DNA of 64,000 bases from Bacteroidota bacterium. GTDB taxonomy: Bacteria; Bacteroidota; Bacteroidia; Chitinophagales; Chitinophagaceae. The notes under the pieces were generated by a model. That model had not been told where the DNA came from. It did not search any database and saw only the letters and a program-made list of their open reading frames with translations. The stretch covers positions 109,949-173,948 of the forward strand of contig JAFAEM010000004.1 in NCBI GenBank assembly GCA_023424015.1. Direction: 5' to 3'. Below are positions 9,068 through 18,218 of the stretch, piece by piece; the stretch's first letter is position 1; the number at the start of each line of letters is the position of its first letter. A program made the position numbers and the translations under genes.

Positions 9068-10948
9068 CTATATCATTTCCACACTTCTCTTCACAAAATC
9101 CGTCAGCTCTGCACCACTGAGCATGCCCTGTGAAAGCAATGCAAGATCATAAGCCTGTTTAGCGATCTTTTCTTTTTCCTCATCTGTGCCGGCCTGTGCC
9201 ATCCTGTTGATCAACGGGTGGTTGCTGTTTACGGTAACCTTGTAGTTATCGGGCATTGCGCCGTAAAAACTCATACCACCACCCATCTGTGCCATATCTT
9301 TCATGCGACGCATGAATTCGTCCATGGTCACGGTAACCGGCATCTCACTGGGGCTGAGACTTTCTACGGATACTGTCATACCAGGTTTTTGAATTGTTTT
9401 TTCAAATACTGATTTAACCGCCGTGCTTTGCTCATCGGTGAGAATAGAAGGTATGGTATCGTCCTTTTTGATCAGGGTGTCGATCGTGCCCGAATCAACT
9501 CTTTTCACCTGGGTCTTTTCCAGCTTGTGTTCGAGCTGGCTGATAAAATGGTTATCAAGCGGCGAATTCATCAGCAGTACATCGTAGCCACGTGCCTCAG
9601 CAGATTGAATAAATGCATCCTGTTTGTCGGGGTCTGTAGTATAGAGGTAGACAACGCTTTCATCTTTGTCGGTCTGGGCCGGTTTTATTTTTTCCCGGTA
9701 TTCATCGAGGGTGAAAAATTCTTTTTTTGTATTGACAAGCAGGGCAAAGCTTTTAGCCTTCTCATAAAATTTTTCATCCGTGATCATCCCGTATTTTACA
9801 AAAAGCCCGATGTCCTCCCATTTTTCTTCGTAGCGCCTACGATCTTTTTTGAAAAGTTCAGATAATTTATCTGCTACTTTTTTTGTGATGTAGGTGTTGA
9901 TCTTTTTAACGTTGCTGTCGGCCTGTAAAAAACTGCGTGATACGTTTAATGGAATATCCGGCGAATCGATCACACCGTGCAACAGCATCAGGAACTCGGG
10001 CACAATATCTTTTACTTCATCAGTGATAAATACCTGGCGTGAGTATAGTTTTATTTTGTTCGGCTTGAGATCCATTTCCTTTTTCACTTTGGGGAAATAG
10101 AGTACACCGGTTAGATTGAAGGGATAATCAACATTGAGGTGTATCCAGAACAAAGGGTCATCGGAAAACGGGTAGAGCTCTTTATAGAATCCAAGATAGT
10201 CTTCATCTTTGAGTTCACTGGGCGGCCTGGTCCAGATAGGCCGTGTATTGTTGATGATGTTGTCAACTTCAACCGACTTATATTTTGGTTTACCGTCTTC
10301 TTCGCCGTCGGGAACCGACTCGGTCTTTGTACCAAATTTGATCGGTACAGGAAGGAAAGAACAGTATTTATCGAGGATCGACTGTAAGCGATGCTTTTCT
10401 AAAAATTCTTCTGATTCGCTATTGAGATAAAGGATGATATCCGTACCGCGTGTGGTACGGTTGCCTTCCGAAATTTCGAACTCGGTCGTGCCGTCACACT
10501 CCCAGCGAACCGGTTGTGCGCCGTCGACATAAGACAGCGTCTGGATCACAACTTTTTCAGCGACCATAAATGCTGAATAAAACCCCATCCCAAATTTTCC
10601 GATCAGTTCGTTGGCGTCTTTTGCTTCTTTGAATTTCTCGACAAACTCCTCGGCGCCTGAAAAAGCGATCTGGTTGATATATTTTTTGATCTCATCGTCG
10701 GTCATGCCAATACCCTGGTCGCTGATCGTGATGGTCTTCTGGTCTTTGTCAACGGACACTTCGACCTGCAGCTCGCCCAGTTCGCCGCTGAACTGCCCCA
10801 GTGAGGACAGGCGTTTGATTTTTTGCGTAGCGTCTACTGCGTTGGAAACCAATTCTCTCAAAAAGATTTCGTGATCTGAATAGAGGAATTTTTTAATAAT
10901 AGGAAAAATATTCTCCGTGTGGATGGAGATCGTGCCTTTTTCTTGCAT
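9068..10948 (-). CDS. htpG: Hsp90-family molecular chaperone HtpG
   Basis: This 626-residue protein is full length for bacterial HtpG. The N-terminal GHKL ATPase domain has FLRELVSNAVDA (about 29-40), DQGIGMT, and GKFGMGFYSAFMVA; the middle domain contains YFPKVKKEMD and a conserved VSRSFLQADSNVKK stretch; the C-terminal dimerisation domain ends with a Met/Gly-rich loop (MKDMAQMGGGMSFYG). It is a cytoplasmic ATP-dependent chaperone. It stands alone on the minus strand, convergent with the fucose operon. No heat-shock operator was recognised upstream. Confidence 0.97.
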   Translation of the reverse strand: MQEKGTISIHTENIFPIIKKFLYSDHEIFLRELVSNAVDATQKIKRLSSLGQFSGELGELQVEVSVDKDQKTITISDQGIGMTDDEIKKYINQIAFSGAEEFVEKFKEAKDANELIGKFGMGFYSAFMVAEKVVIQTLSYVDGAQPVRWECDGTTEFEISEGNRTTRGTDIILYLNSESEEFLEKHRLQSILDKYCSFLPVPIKFGTKTESVPDGEEDGKPKYKSVEVDNIINNTRPIWTRPPSELKDEDYLGFYKELYPFSDDPLFWIHLNVDYPFNLTGVLYFPKVKKEMDLKPNKIKLYSRQVFITDEVKDIVPEFLMLLHGVIDSPDIPLNVSRSFLQADSNVKKINTYITKKVADKLSELFKKDRRRYEEKWEDIGLFVKYGMITDEKFYEKAKSFALLVNTKKEFFTLDEYREKIKPAQTDKDESVVYLYTTDPDKQDAFIQSAEARGYDVLLMNSPLDNHFISQLEHKLEKTQVKRVDSGTIDTLIKKDDTIPSILTDEQSTAVKSVFEKTIQKPGMTVSVESLSPSEMPVTVTMDEFMRRMKDMAQMGGGMSFYGAMPDNYKVTVNSNHPLINRMAQAGTDEEKEKIAKQAYDLALLSQGMLSGAELTDFVKRSVEMI

Positions 10949-11325
10949 AGTGTTCTGTGATTTGAAAAATTCAGGTTGGCAATATCAAGTCCTGTTCCAA
11001 TCTGGGTATAAGGGACAAACTGGCAGCTACCCTGGGTCTGGTTTTCTTTCTTACATAGTCACCCTTGGTGCAAGGCCCGAGGTGACAGCGGAGAGGCGGC
11101 ATGAGTTTGGGAAGTTGTTTGTTGTCGGAACGGAGATTTGCTATGCTGTCGTGCCGGTCCTGAGCCGGCATCTTTCCCGGGCCGTGAGCTTTAGTTCAAT
11201 CGATTGCCCCATCAATGTTAGAATCACAGAATATCACGGTCTTTTTCCAAAGGAATGTTTAGCTTCCTCTGTTAGCTTTCAGTTGGAATGTCTTACTCCG
11301 TGTAGATAGTCTCCAACCTCGCCGA
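10949..11325. other. Gene-free region upstream of htpG
   Basis: No coding sequence is convincing here. Open stretches exist on both strands but have no domain or plausible start. The segment 11150-11172 contains CCGGTCCTGAGCCGG (arms CCGG), and the minus-strand reading around 10975-11075 resembles dispersed intergenic sequence rather than a gene. The htpG promoter should lie near 10950-11000, but no clear -7 box was found. Confidence 0.4.
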
Positions 11326-11560
11326 ACTGTATTTTATACAGGCGTGACTAATAATCTTCGATTGAGAGTGCAGCAACATAAAAGCAATGAAAGCAAGTTC
11401 ACCAGCAAATAAAAATGCCATTATTTAATGTGCTATGAGGATTTTAATAACATTAGAAATGCCATCGCCAGGAAAAAGCAATTAAAGAAATGGCTTCGAA
11501 AATGGAAGGTCGATCTCATACGAAAAAGCAATCCCGACATGCCGGATCATTCCGCGACTG
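11326..11560 (+). pseudogene. GIY-YIG endonuclease-like remnant with an in-frame stop
   Basis: Reading frame from 11326 gives TVFYTGVTNNLRLRVQQHK, the core of the small YhbQ/UvrC-like GIY-YIG proteins, then FTSK, a TAA stop at 11410-11412, and in the same frame KCHYLMCYEDFNNIRNAIAR and KKQLKKWLRKWKVDLI, ending SNPDM. These are the family's conserved FTSKY, YYEEF, AIAREKQ and NPxW blocks in the right order. The stop falls where the family has Tyr (FTSKY), so a single base change can explain it. The usual first strand (YVYIL) is not found upstream, so the N-terminus is also lost. Past 11560 the frame only continues into the antisense of the acyl-CoA synthetase gene. Confidence 0.75.
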
Positions 11561-11598
11561 ATGTTAAAAAAACGATTTTCTCAGAGGAATACGATCCC

Positions 11599-13383
11599 TC
11601 ACGCATATATCCGCTCGATCGCGTCCCTGTACTTTTCGGTGATCACCTTTCTTTTCATGGAGAGTTTGGGGGTCATTTCACCAGTGTCGATGCTCCATTC
11701 GTTGGGCAGCAGCTCAAATTTTTTGATCTGTTCAACGTGGTTAAAATATTTATTGAATGCTTCAATAATTTCTTTATAAAGCGTTTTCACCTTTTCGTGG
11801 TTTAACAATTGTTCATTGCTGCTATCCGCAGCAATACCCTGGTGCCGGGCCCAGTCACGAAGGGTGGGAAAAGAAGGAATGATCAGGGCTCCGACAAACT
11901 TTCTCTCCGGGCCAACAATCATTACCTGTTCAATGTACGGCGACTCTTTGAGTTTATTCTCGATACTTAATGGTGCTACATATTTACCACCACTTGTTTT
12001 AAATAATTCTTTCTTCCGGTCAGTTATCTTCAGGAAGCGATTGTCGACCATTACGCCGATATCGCCTGTATGTAACCACTCATCCACGATCACTTCATCT
12101 GTCAGGTCCTGCCGCTTATAATAACCCATCATCACGTGTGGTCCGCGGGTGAGGATTTCACCATCTTCTGCGATCTTAACTTCCACCCCTTCGATCACGG
12201 GTCCAACGGTACCAAACATCCTGTCTTTTTCATCAAAACGATTGACGGCGATGACCGGCGAAGTCTCCGTTAACCCGTATCCTTCCATAATGGGAATGCC
12301 GGCAGCAGTAAAGATCCGGATCAATCTTACCTGGCAGGCTGCGCCGCCGGATACAATACACCGGATATTATTTCCTAATGCTTCGCGCCATTTGCTAAAT
12401 ATGAGTTTGTTGGCGAGTTTTAGTTGCGTATCATACCAGAACCCCTGCTTCGTATTGATCTCAAATTTTTCAGCCAGGCTATGCGCCCAGAAGAATAGTT
12501 TCTTTTTTATTCCCGTAAGTTCAGATCCTTTTTGCATGATCTTATCGTACACTTTTTCCAGTAGTCGCGGCACCGTTGTAAACATATCAGGTTTCACATC
12601 TTTAAGGTTGTCACCGATCGTTTCCAGGCTTTCCGCATAGTAAATGGAAGTGCCTTTAAAAAGGTACAGGTAGCTCACCATTCTCTCGAATATATGATTG
12701 AGAGGGAGAAAGCTCAGTGTCTTCATATTCTCCCCGGGAGGAAAACAGGGCAGGCAGGCCAGCACGTTGGAAAGGATATTCCGATGACTAAGCATCACCC
12801 CTTTTGGAGTGCCGGTGGTGCCGGATGTATAAAGAATGGTTGCGAGATCCTCATAGCCGATGCGATCGGCAATTGGTTGTATCCTGTTTCTTAATTCAGG
12901 TGTTGCCATTCCCGTCACCATTTTCCAGTGGTGTGCATTGGGCACGTGTTCAATGGTATAAATTTCCCGGAGGCTGGGCACCCGCTCTTTCACACTCAGA
13001 ATTTTCAAATAGAGATCTTCGTCATTGACAAAAGCGAGCTTCACCTGCGAATCTTTCAGGATAAACTCAAGTTCGTGAACATTGATCGTGGGATAGATGG
13101 GAACCAGGATAGCCCCGGTTTGCTGCACCGCCAGGTCAATCATCAACCATTCCGGACGGTTTTTACAAAGAATCGCGACCTTATCACGACCTTCTACTGA
13201 CATATCGTTCGGTCCGATACCTAAGCTTAGCAGACCCGCAGCCAGGTCCGTTACGATATCGCTAACCTCCCTGGTGCTGTACGTTTTCCATTGCCCTGCC
13301 TCTTTTCCTGCCAGCATCACATCGAGTGGTTTTCGTTCCAGGTGCCAGGCAATGCAATCAAATAATCTTTTGGGTTCGTTCAT
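11599..13383 (-). CDS. Long-chain acyl-CoA synthetase (AMP-forming)
   Basis: This 594-residue ANL-superfamily enzyme has the P-loop motif YTSGTTGTPKGVMLSH (185-200), the MEGYGLTETSPV motif, and the hinge/ATP-binding WLHTGDIGVM and KITDRKKELFKTSGGKYVAP segments. It resembles the LC-FACS_bac branch, which activates fatty acids to acyl-CoA via an acyl-adenylate at the cytoplasmic membrane. It is a single gene on the minus strand, with 184 bases between it and the TPR gene stop. Chain length preference cannot be read from sequence. Confidence 0.92.
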   Translation of the reverse strand: MNEPKRLFDCIAWHLERKPLDVMLAGKEAGQWKTYSTREVSDIVTDLAAGLLSLGIGPNDMSVEGRDKVAILCKNRPEWLMIDLAVQQTGAILVPIYPTINVHELEFILKDSQVKLAFVNDEDLYLKILSVKERVPSLREIYTIEHVPNAHHWKMVTGMATPELRNRIQPIADRIGYEDLATILYTSGTTGTPKGVMLSHRNILSNVLACLPCFPPGENMKTLSFLPLNHIFERMVSYLYLFKGTSIYYAESLETIGDNLKDVKPDMFTTVPRLLEKVYDKIMQKGSELTGIKKKLFFWAHSLAEKFEINTKQGFWYDTQLKLANKLIFSKWREALGNNIRCIVSGGAACQVRLIRIFTAAGIPIMEGYGLTETSPVIAVNRFDEKDRMFGTVGPVIEGVEVKIAEDGEILTRGPHVMMGYYKRQDLTDEVIVDEWLHTGDIGVMVDNRFLKITDRKKELFKTSGGKYVAPLSIENKLKESPYIEQVMIVGPERKFVGALIIPSFPTLRDWARHQGIAADSSNEQLLNHEKVKTLYKEIIEAFNKYFNHVEQIKKFELLPNEWSIDTGEMTPKLSMKRKVITEKYRDAIERIYA

Positions 13384-13567
13384 ATTGCAATCATTAGGTG
13401 TTTCCGGGTTGGAATGCTTAAAATATACAAAATAGCTCAGAAAACATAAAAATATTACCGGCCTTAGACCGGCAATTTAGCAAGGATATGACATATACAT
13501 ATTCTTCCCCAATTAAATCCCGGGGATGTAATATTTATCAAAACTGCTTTACAAGCTCAGTATTCCC

Positions 13568-14581
13568 TTAGTTGGCCTGGTAGTACTGCCCGGCGGGCAT
13601 TTTGAAGATCCTGTTTTGCTGGAATCTGGTGAAGGCTTCGTATTGTTCAGTATGTGATTTTGACCAGGCATCGAAAGCTGCCAGGTTTTCGACTGTGCCA
13701 AACAACCATTGATTGTAGGCATCAAACATCCCTGATTTTATCAGTTGTTGCTGGTATTCGAAAAGCCGCAGGGGGAATTTTGCCGCATGTGTCTGATACC
13801 AGTCCAGAATAAATCGTGTCCGGATCATGGTCAGCGTTTGGGTATTGATGCCTTTGTTGGCAACTGATGATTGTTTGCCCATCGTTTGCAGAAATGCTTT
13901 GGCAAATTCGCTTTTGTTTTTTTCCTCGCCCTTCATCAGGTCGGCTTCAGCGAAAAGTTTTTCCTTATAGGCACGTAATAATTGTTGTTTCATCGCAATA
14001 CCGCGTTGTGAAAGACTTTCCATATTAACAAAGATCTCTCCATAGATCAGGCTCCATACCTTGTCCTTTGTATGAAAATAATGAAGCGCTGCGTTGTAGT
14101 AATTCCCGCTGTAGGAAGGATCAAGCTGAATTCCTTTTTCCCAGAGTTTAATGGCTGAATAATCTTTTAGAGACCAGAGCAATTCGCCATACTCACTGTG
14201 AAGCGGCCCGCTCTTTGGGAATTTTTTCAACCCTTTTTTATAAACTTTCTCGCATTCCTTTGCTTCTTCAAGGGCTTTGTACACGTTACCGGCAAGCTGA
14301 AAGCAGATCACATCGGCATCATCTCGATCAATCAGTTTCTTAACGCCGTCCAGCGCTTTTACATAATCGCGTTTCAGGTAATAACTCATTACCAGGTCCT
14401 TTTGCAGTTCCAGGTTATTGTTGTCCTGCTGTAAAGCGCGGGTTAACACTATCACTGCGTTGTCAAAATCACCGGAACGCATAAACCCTTTAGCTGTTTC
14501 ATGCAGAGTTTTATTGTCGTCCTGCGACATTGAAGTAAGGGATACCAGGATCAGAAAACAGATTGAGAATAGCTTCTTCAT
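13568..14581 (-). CDS. Secreted TPR-repeat protein
   Basis: The start at 14581 (MKKLFSICFLILVSLTSMSQ) gives a clean signal peptide; a longer frame to 14638 would place 19 non-signal residues ahead of it. The mature 337-residue protein begins with tetratricopeptide-like helices (about residues 25-190), including AKGFMRSGDFDNAVIVLTRA, AGNVYKALEEAKECEKVYKK and YGELLWSLKDYSAIKLWEKG. The C-terminal third has no recognised domain. TPRs mediate protein contacts, here probably in the periplasm. It is unlinked in function to its neighbours as far as can be seen. Confidence 0.75.
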   Translation of the reverse strand: MKKLFSICFLILVSLTSMSQDDNKTLHETAKGFMRSGDFDNAVIVLTRALQQDNNNLELQKDLVMSYYLKRDYVKALDGVKKLIDRDDADVICFQLAGNVYKALEEAKECEKVYKKGLKKFPKSGPLHSEYGELLWSLKDYSAIKLWEKGIQLDPSYSGNYYNAALHYFHTKDKVWSLIYGEIFVNMESLSQRGIAMKQQLLRAYKEKLFAEADLMKGEEKNKSEFAKAFLQTMGKQSSVANKGINTQTLTMIRTRFILDWYQTHAAKFPLRLFEYQQQLIKSGMFDAYNQWLFGTVENLAAFDAWSKSHTEQYEAFTRFQQNRIFKMPAGQYYQAN

Positions 14582-14691
14582 AGTTGCAAAATAAAGTAAA
14601 TATCCGCCCCGAAACTGCCGGGGGCAAAGGATTAACATTTTTGAGTGTAATATCGTTTCGGGCGCGATCCCTTTACCTGTCAGACTCTTTA

Positions 14692-15921
14692 CTAGTTGCC
14701 GCTTAAATCATGTGTTAATAGTCCATCCCTCAATTTTGGTTCAAACCAGGTACTCTTAGGTGGCATCACATTTCCGCTGTCGGCAATATCAAACAGCTGC
14801 CGGATAGTTACAGGGTACAGGCTGAACGCAACTTTCATTTCACCACTGTCAACTCTTTTTTCCAGTTCCTTCAGGCCCCTGATCCCACCCACGAAATCGA
14901 TCCGTTTATCAGTGCGTTGATCTTTTATGTCCAGCAATTTATCGAGTATATTATTCGACAGGATAGTTACATCCAGCACGCCTATCGGATCGGTGGTATA
15001 AGTATCTTTCCTGGCGGTGAGAATGTACCACTGTTTATCCAAATACATGCCGAACTCATGCAGTTGCGACGGTTTAACCGGGTCAAGTGTCTTAGTAATG
15101 GTAAACTCATCCTGGATGGCGCTGATAAAATCGTCGGCATCCATTCCGTTGAGGTCTTTTACCAGGCGGTTATAATCCAGGATGGCGAGTTCACTCGCCG
15201 GGAAGATAGTGGTTAAAAAATAGCGGGCGTCTTCATTTCCCGGCAGGGCATCGCTCACCCTGGCGGCTGAAGCGGCACGGTGATGGCCATCGGCAATATA
15301 GGTGGCGGGTACTTTTTCGGTAAACAATCGGGTGATCTCATCGATGGTAGCCTGCTCATCTACTACCCATACGGTATGCTGAATGCCGTCGTCGGCAGTG
15401 AAATCATAAACAGGCTGCTTTGAATTTTTCCAGTTATAGATCAGCACATCGATTTCGTGTACATTATTATACGCCAGGAACACGTTTCCCGTCTGTGCCT
15501 CTATGGTTTTCATGTGATCGATGCGATCCTTTTCTTTTTCGGGGCGCGTGAATTCGTGTTTTTTGATCAGGCCTTTAAAATAATCATCTACTGAAGACAC
15601 ACAAACCAGTCCAGTCTGACTCCGGCCGTTCATGATCAACTGGTAAATATAATACGCTGGTGAACCTTCTTTAAAAAGCGTACCGTCGTTCAAAAAAGCG
15701 CGCAGGTTTTCCCTGGCTTTATCGTAAACCTGCTGACTATGTACATCTACACTCTCGGGCAGGTCAATTTCTGCTTTGGTAATGTGTAAAAAGGAGAGCG
15801 AATTGCCTTTCACTTCTTCTCTCGCTTCCTGGCTATTGAGTACATCATAAGGACGTGAAGCGACTTTTTCTGCCAGGTTTTGTTGTGGTCTTAATGCCCT
15901 GAAGGGTCTGATTGATGCCAT
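14692..15921 (-). CDS. DUF1015 family protein
   Basis: This 409-residue protein starts MASIRPFRALRPQQNLAEKV and contains RPYDVLN, FTRPEKEKDRIDHMK and IADGHHRAASA, all hallmarks of DUF1015 (COG4198). The biochemical role is unknown; in Bacteroidota the gene is commonly beside the serine biosynthesis genes, which suggests a metabolic link. Here it follows serC by 28 bases on the same strand, so the two are probably co-transcribed. The usual third partner, serA, is absent from the window. Confidence 0.9.
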   Translation of the reverse strand: MASIRPFRALRPQQNLAEKVASRPYDVLNSQEAREEVKGNSLSFLHITKAEIDLPESVDVHSQQVYDKARENLRAFLNDGTLFKEGSPAYYIYQLIMNGRSQTGLVCVSSVDDYFKGLIKKHEFTRPEKEKDRIDHMKTIEAQTGNVFLAYNNVHEIDVLIYNWKNSKQPVYDFTADDGIQHTVWVVDEQATIDEITRLFTEKVPATYIADGHHRAASAARVSDALPGNEDARYFLTTIFPASELAILDYNRLVKDLNGMDADDFISAIQDEFTITKTLDPVKPSQLHEFGMYLDKQWYILTARKDTYTTDPIGVLDVTILSNNILDKLLDIKDQRTDKRIDFVGGIRGLKELEKRVDSGEMKVAFSLYPVTIRQLFDIADSGNVMPPKSTWFEPKLRDGLLTHDLSGN

Positions 15922-15949
15922 TAAAAATTAAAATAAGAGTTGGTTAATA

Positions 15950-17041
15950 TTATCCACGACGTTGAGCAAAATCTGTCATCAGGGATGTGATGGCCTGTAC
16001 GCTTTCAATTGGTAAAGCATTGTACATCGACACCCGGAAACCGCCGACGCTGCGATGGCCTTTCACTCCATACATGCCTTCTTTTTTGCAGAGCTCCAGG
16101 AATTCTTTTTCCACGGCTTCATCATTCATTATAAAGACGGCGTTCATTTTACTACGGTCTTCCTTTGCCACGGGGCCTTTGAACAGGGGAAGACTATCAA
16201 GTGTATCATAAAATAGTTTAGCCTTCGCGTTGTTTAGTTTTTCCATGGCGGCCACGCCACCTTTGTTTTTCAGCCAACGCAGGGTGAGCATCGCAACATA
16301 TACAGCAAACACCGGTGGGGTATTCAGCATGCTTTTTTCTTTGATATGATTGCGGTAGTCCATTATCGAAGGAATGGTGCGATCAACTTTGCCTGTAATA
16401 TTCTTATTGATCACCACGAGGTTTACACCGGCTGCACCCATATTTTTCTGGGCGCCCGCGTAGATCAGGTCAAATTTGTTAAACTCAAGTTCCCGGCTGA
16501 GTATATCGCTGCTCATATCAGCCACGAGGGGTACGCCACGATCGTAAGGAATATCATGCCATTGCGTACCGGCAATGGTTTCATTTGTTGTGATATGCAA
16601 ATAGCTTGCTGTCGGTGTTACCGTCAGGTTTTTTGGAATACTTGTATAATTTGTATCCTTCGACGATCCGCCGATCTCCACATGTCCGAATATTTTCGCC
16701 TCTTTTATGGCTTTGTTTGACCATGTGCCCGTTTCGGTATAAACAGCGATATCATTTTCGTTCAACAGGTTCATAGGTATCTGCATAAACTGGGTGGTGG
16801 CGCCACCATGCAGGAACAACACTTCGTGATCATCATCAAGGCTCATGAGCTCTTTCACCAGTGCACGGGCTTCTTCCATCACGGCTTCAAACAGCGGGGT
16901 GCGGTGCCCGATCTCGAGGATGGATAGCCCACTATTTTTAAAATCAAGAACAGCGCGGCTGGCCTCTTCGAATACTTCACGTGGAAGGATTGAAGGACCA
17001 GCGTTGAAATTATGTAGCACAGATTTGCCCGTTACCAGCAT
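15950..17041 (-). CDS. serC: Phosphoserine aminotransferase
   Basis: This 363-residue PLP enzyme has NFNAGPSILP near the N-terminus, the LHGGATTQF phosphate-binding motif, and YAGAQKNMG with the PLP lysine at Lys199. It converts 3-phosphohydroxypyruvate and glutamate to phosphoserine in serine synthesis and has the usual length. A -7-type box (TATCTTTG) lies on the minus strand at 17065-17072, about 24 bases ahead of the start, giving a short leader. DUF1015 follows directly. Confidence 0.95.
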   Translation of the reverse strand: MLVTGKSVLHNFNAGPSILPREVFEEASRAVLDFKNSGLSILEIGHRTPLFEAVMEEARALVKELMSLDDDHEVLFLHGGATTQFMQIPMNLLNENDIAVYTETGTWSNKAIKEAKIFGHVEIGGSSKDTNYTSIPKNLTVTPTASYLHITTNETIAGTQWHDIPYDRGVPLVADMSSDILSRELEFNKFDLIYAGAQKNMGAAGVNLVVINKNITGKVDRTIPSIMDYRNHIKEKSMLNTPPVFAVYVAMLTLRWLKNKGGVAAMEKLNNAKAKLFYDTLDSLPLFKGPVAKEDRSKMNAVFIMNDEAVEKEFLELCKKEGMYGVKGHRSVGGFRVSMYNALPIESVQAITSLMTDFAQRRG

Positions 17042-17064
17042 GTTAGGTCGCTTTAATGAAGCCG

Positions 17065-17072
17065 CAAAGATA
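17065..17072 (-). promoter_or_regulatory. Probable -7 box for serC-DUF1015
   Basis: The minus-strand sequence TATCTTTG matches the Bacteroidota -7 consensus TAnnTTTG exactly and lies 24 bases before the serC start. No good TTTG -33 box is seen 19-21 bases upstream, so only the -7 half is supported. Confidence 0.5.
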
Positions 17073-17176
17073 GCGTTATGTCCACTAAGTTTTTGGGCCC
17101 TCCTGGATTGATTTGCCGTTTCGGGGGGATGGCTTTTGGTCTGTAAATGTTTGAGGGACAGCAGGAAATCGAGCGA

Positions 17177-18142
17177 CTATTCGTGATCGCCCTCATTTGA
17201 CGAACGGTTCTTCCAGGCATTGTTGAGGTTTTCGAAATCCTTCAATTCTTCGGTAGAAAACGCTGTTCGGGTAAGTTTGGTAAGATCGGGCTGGCCGGCA
17301 TTAACCCAGGCCGTGTACCAAAATGAAGCTACCGCGAAAATGGATTGCCGCATGCGACGCTCTACCATTCCCCGCAACTTATCGTTATAAATTTTTGAAT
17401 AGTAGGAAGAGTATTGGCGTACGAGCTGCCCATTGCGGTCTTCAAAAGCATATCGCTGGTCGGGAGAAATTTGTCGGGACAATTCTTTTTCAAATTTCAG
17501 CACGGTATCGACTGCCGCTGCACTTTCCAGCACACGGTCCCAGATAAAGGCGGTGGGGTTCTTTATATATTTTGCTTTGCCGATAAAAAAATCCCATTCT
17601 TTTTCTGCAAACAATTCAGGAATGCGACTTTCCCAAAAGCCATGGATCCCTTTTTGATTCGTGTATTGTCCATTGTGATTTTTGGTGGCGTGTAAGGGCA
17701 CATGCGCATCGGCAATATAATGACCAATCTCCGAGGAGAGTTTTAAAATCCTCGACTGGTCTTTTTCTTTAAAAGCATTGGTAAGTCTATAGAGCATGGT
17801 TTGCAACCACCAGGGTACAATGCCATATTTATTTAAGGTGTCTTCCGAAAATTTTGCCACAGCATCATTCCACCTGCGCGGCAGTGTATCATAAGGTGGC
17901 TGGCCATAATGGTCGATATCGATAAAATGACGCGGGGCTTCGCCGGCAACGGCGTACCTTCTTTTATCGGGATCAACTGCGTGCTCTTCGAGGAATCCGA
18001 TATGCGGTTTATAAAGTATTAGCATTTCGGGCGGAAGCAGGAATACGGCATATTGATTGATCTTTCGATGCCCATAAAATCCCCAGCAGAAACAGGTCTG
18101 GCTGCAAAGCACTAATAATATAATTGCCGATATTTTTTTCAT
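17177..18142 (-). CDS. Secreted zinc-dependent phospholipase C / S1-P1 nuclease-like protein
   Basis: The start at 18142 (MKKISAIILLVLCSQTCFC) gives a signal peptide directly followed by WGFYGHRKINQYA; in the S1/P1 nuclease and zinc phospholipase C folds the mature N-terminal Trp and this His bind zinc. Further likely ligands are in HFIDID, EIGHYIADAHVPLHA and GIHGFWESRIPEL. The 321-residue length fits. A longer frame to 18286 is rejected because it overlaps DUF502 and adds no signal. The family hydrolyses phosphodiesters outside the cytoplasm; nucleic acid versus phospholipid cannot be decided here. Confidence 0.75.
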   Translation of the reverse strand: MKKISAIILLVLCSQTCFCWGFYGHRKINQYAVFLLPPEMLILYKPHIGFLEEHAVDPDKRRYAVAGEAPRHFIDIDHYGQPPYDTLPRRWNDAVAKFSEDTLNKYGIVPWWLQTMLYRLTNAFKEKDQSRILKLSSEIGHYIADAHVPLHATKNHNGQYTNQKGIHGFWESRIPELFAEKEWDFFIGKAKYIKNPTAFIWDRVLESAAAVDTVLKFEKELSRQISPDQRYAFEDRNGQLVRQYSSYYSKIYNDKLRGMVERRMRQSIFAVASFWYTAWVNAGQPDLTKLTRTAFSTEELKDFENLNNAWKNRSSNEGDHE

Positions 18143-18218
18143 CCTCTTGTAGTTTTTGTCTGTTTGACTGAATGACGTGAAGCTTGCAGTATTCACGATG
18201 TTTACAAGAGGGGCCAGG

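Noticed and set aside
9428..9865. 145-residue plus-strand open frame inside htpG
   Set aside because: It is antisense to conserved htpG coding sequence and shows no family resemblance.
10917..11309. Possible 130-residue protein upstream of htpG on the plus strand
   Set aside because: No domain, signal or start supports it; it overlaps the htpG start and looks like intergenic repeat sequence.
11428..11805. 125-residue plus-strand open frame as a real gene
   Set aside because: Only the first ~43 residues match GIY-YIG; the rest is the antisense of the acyl-CoA synthetase gene. It is the second half of a broken gene.
13440..13480. Terminator-like ACCGGCC/ACCGGC sequence after the TPR gene
   Set aside because: The arms are direct rather than properly inverted, leaving only a 4-bp stem.
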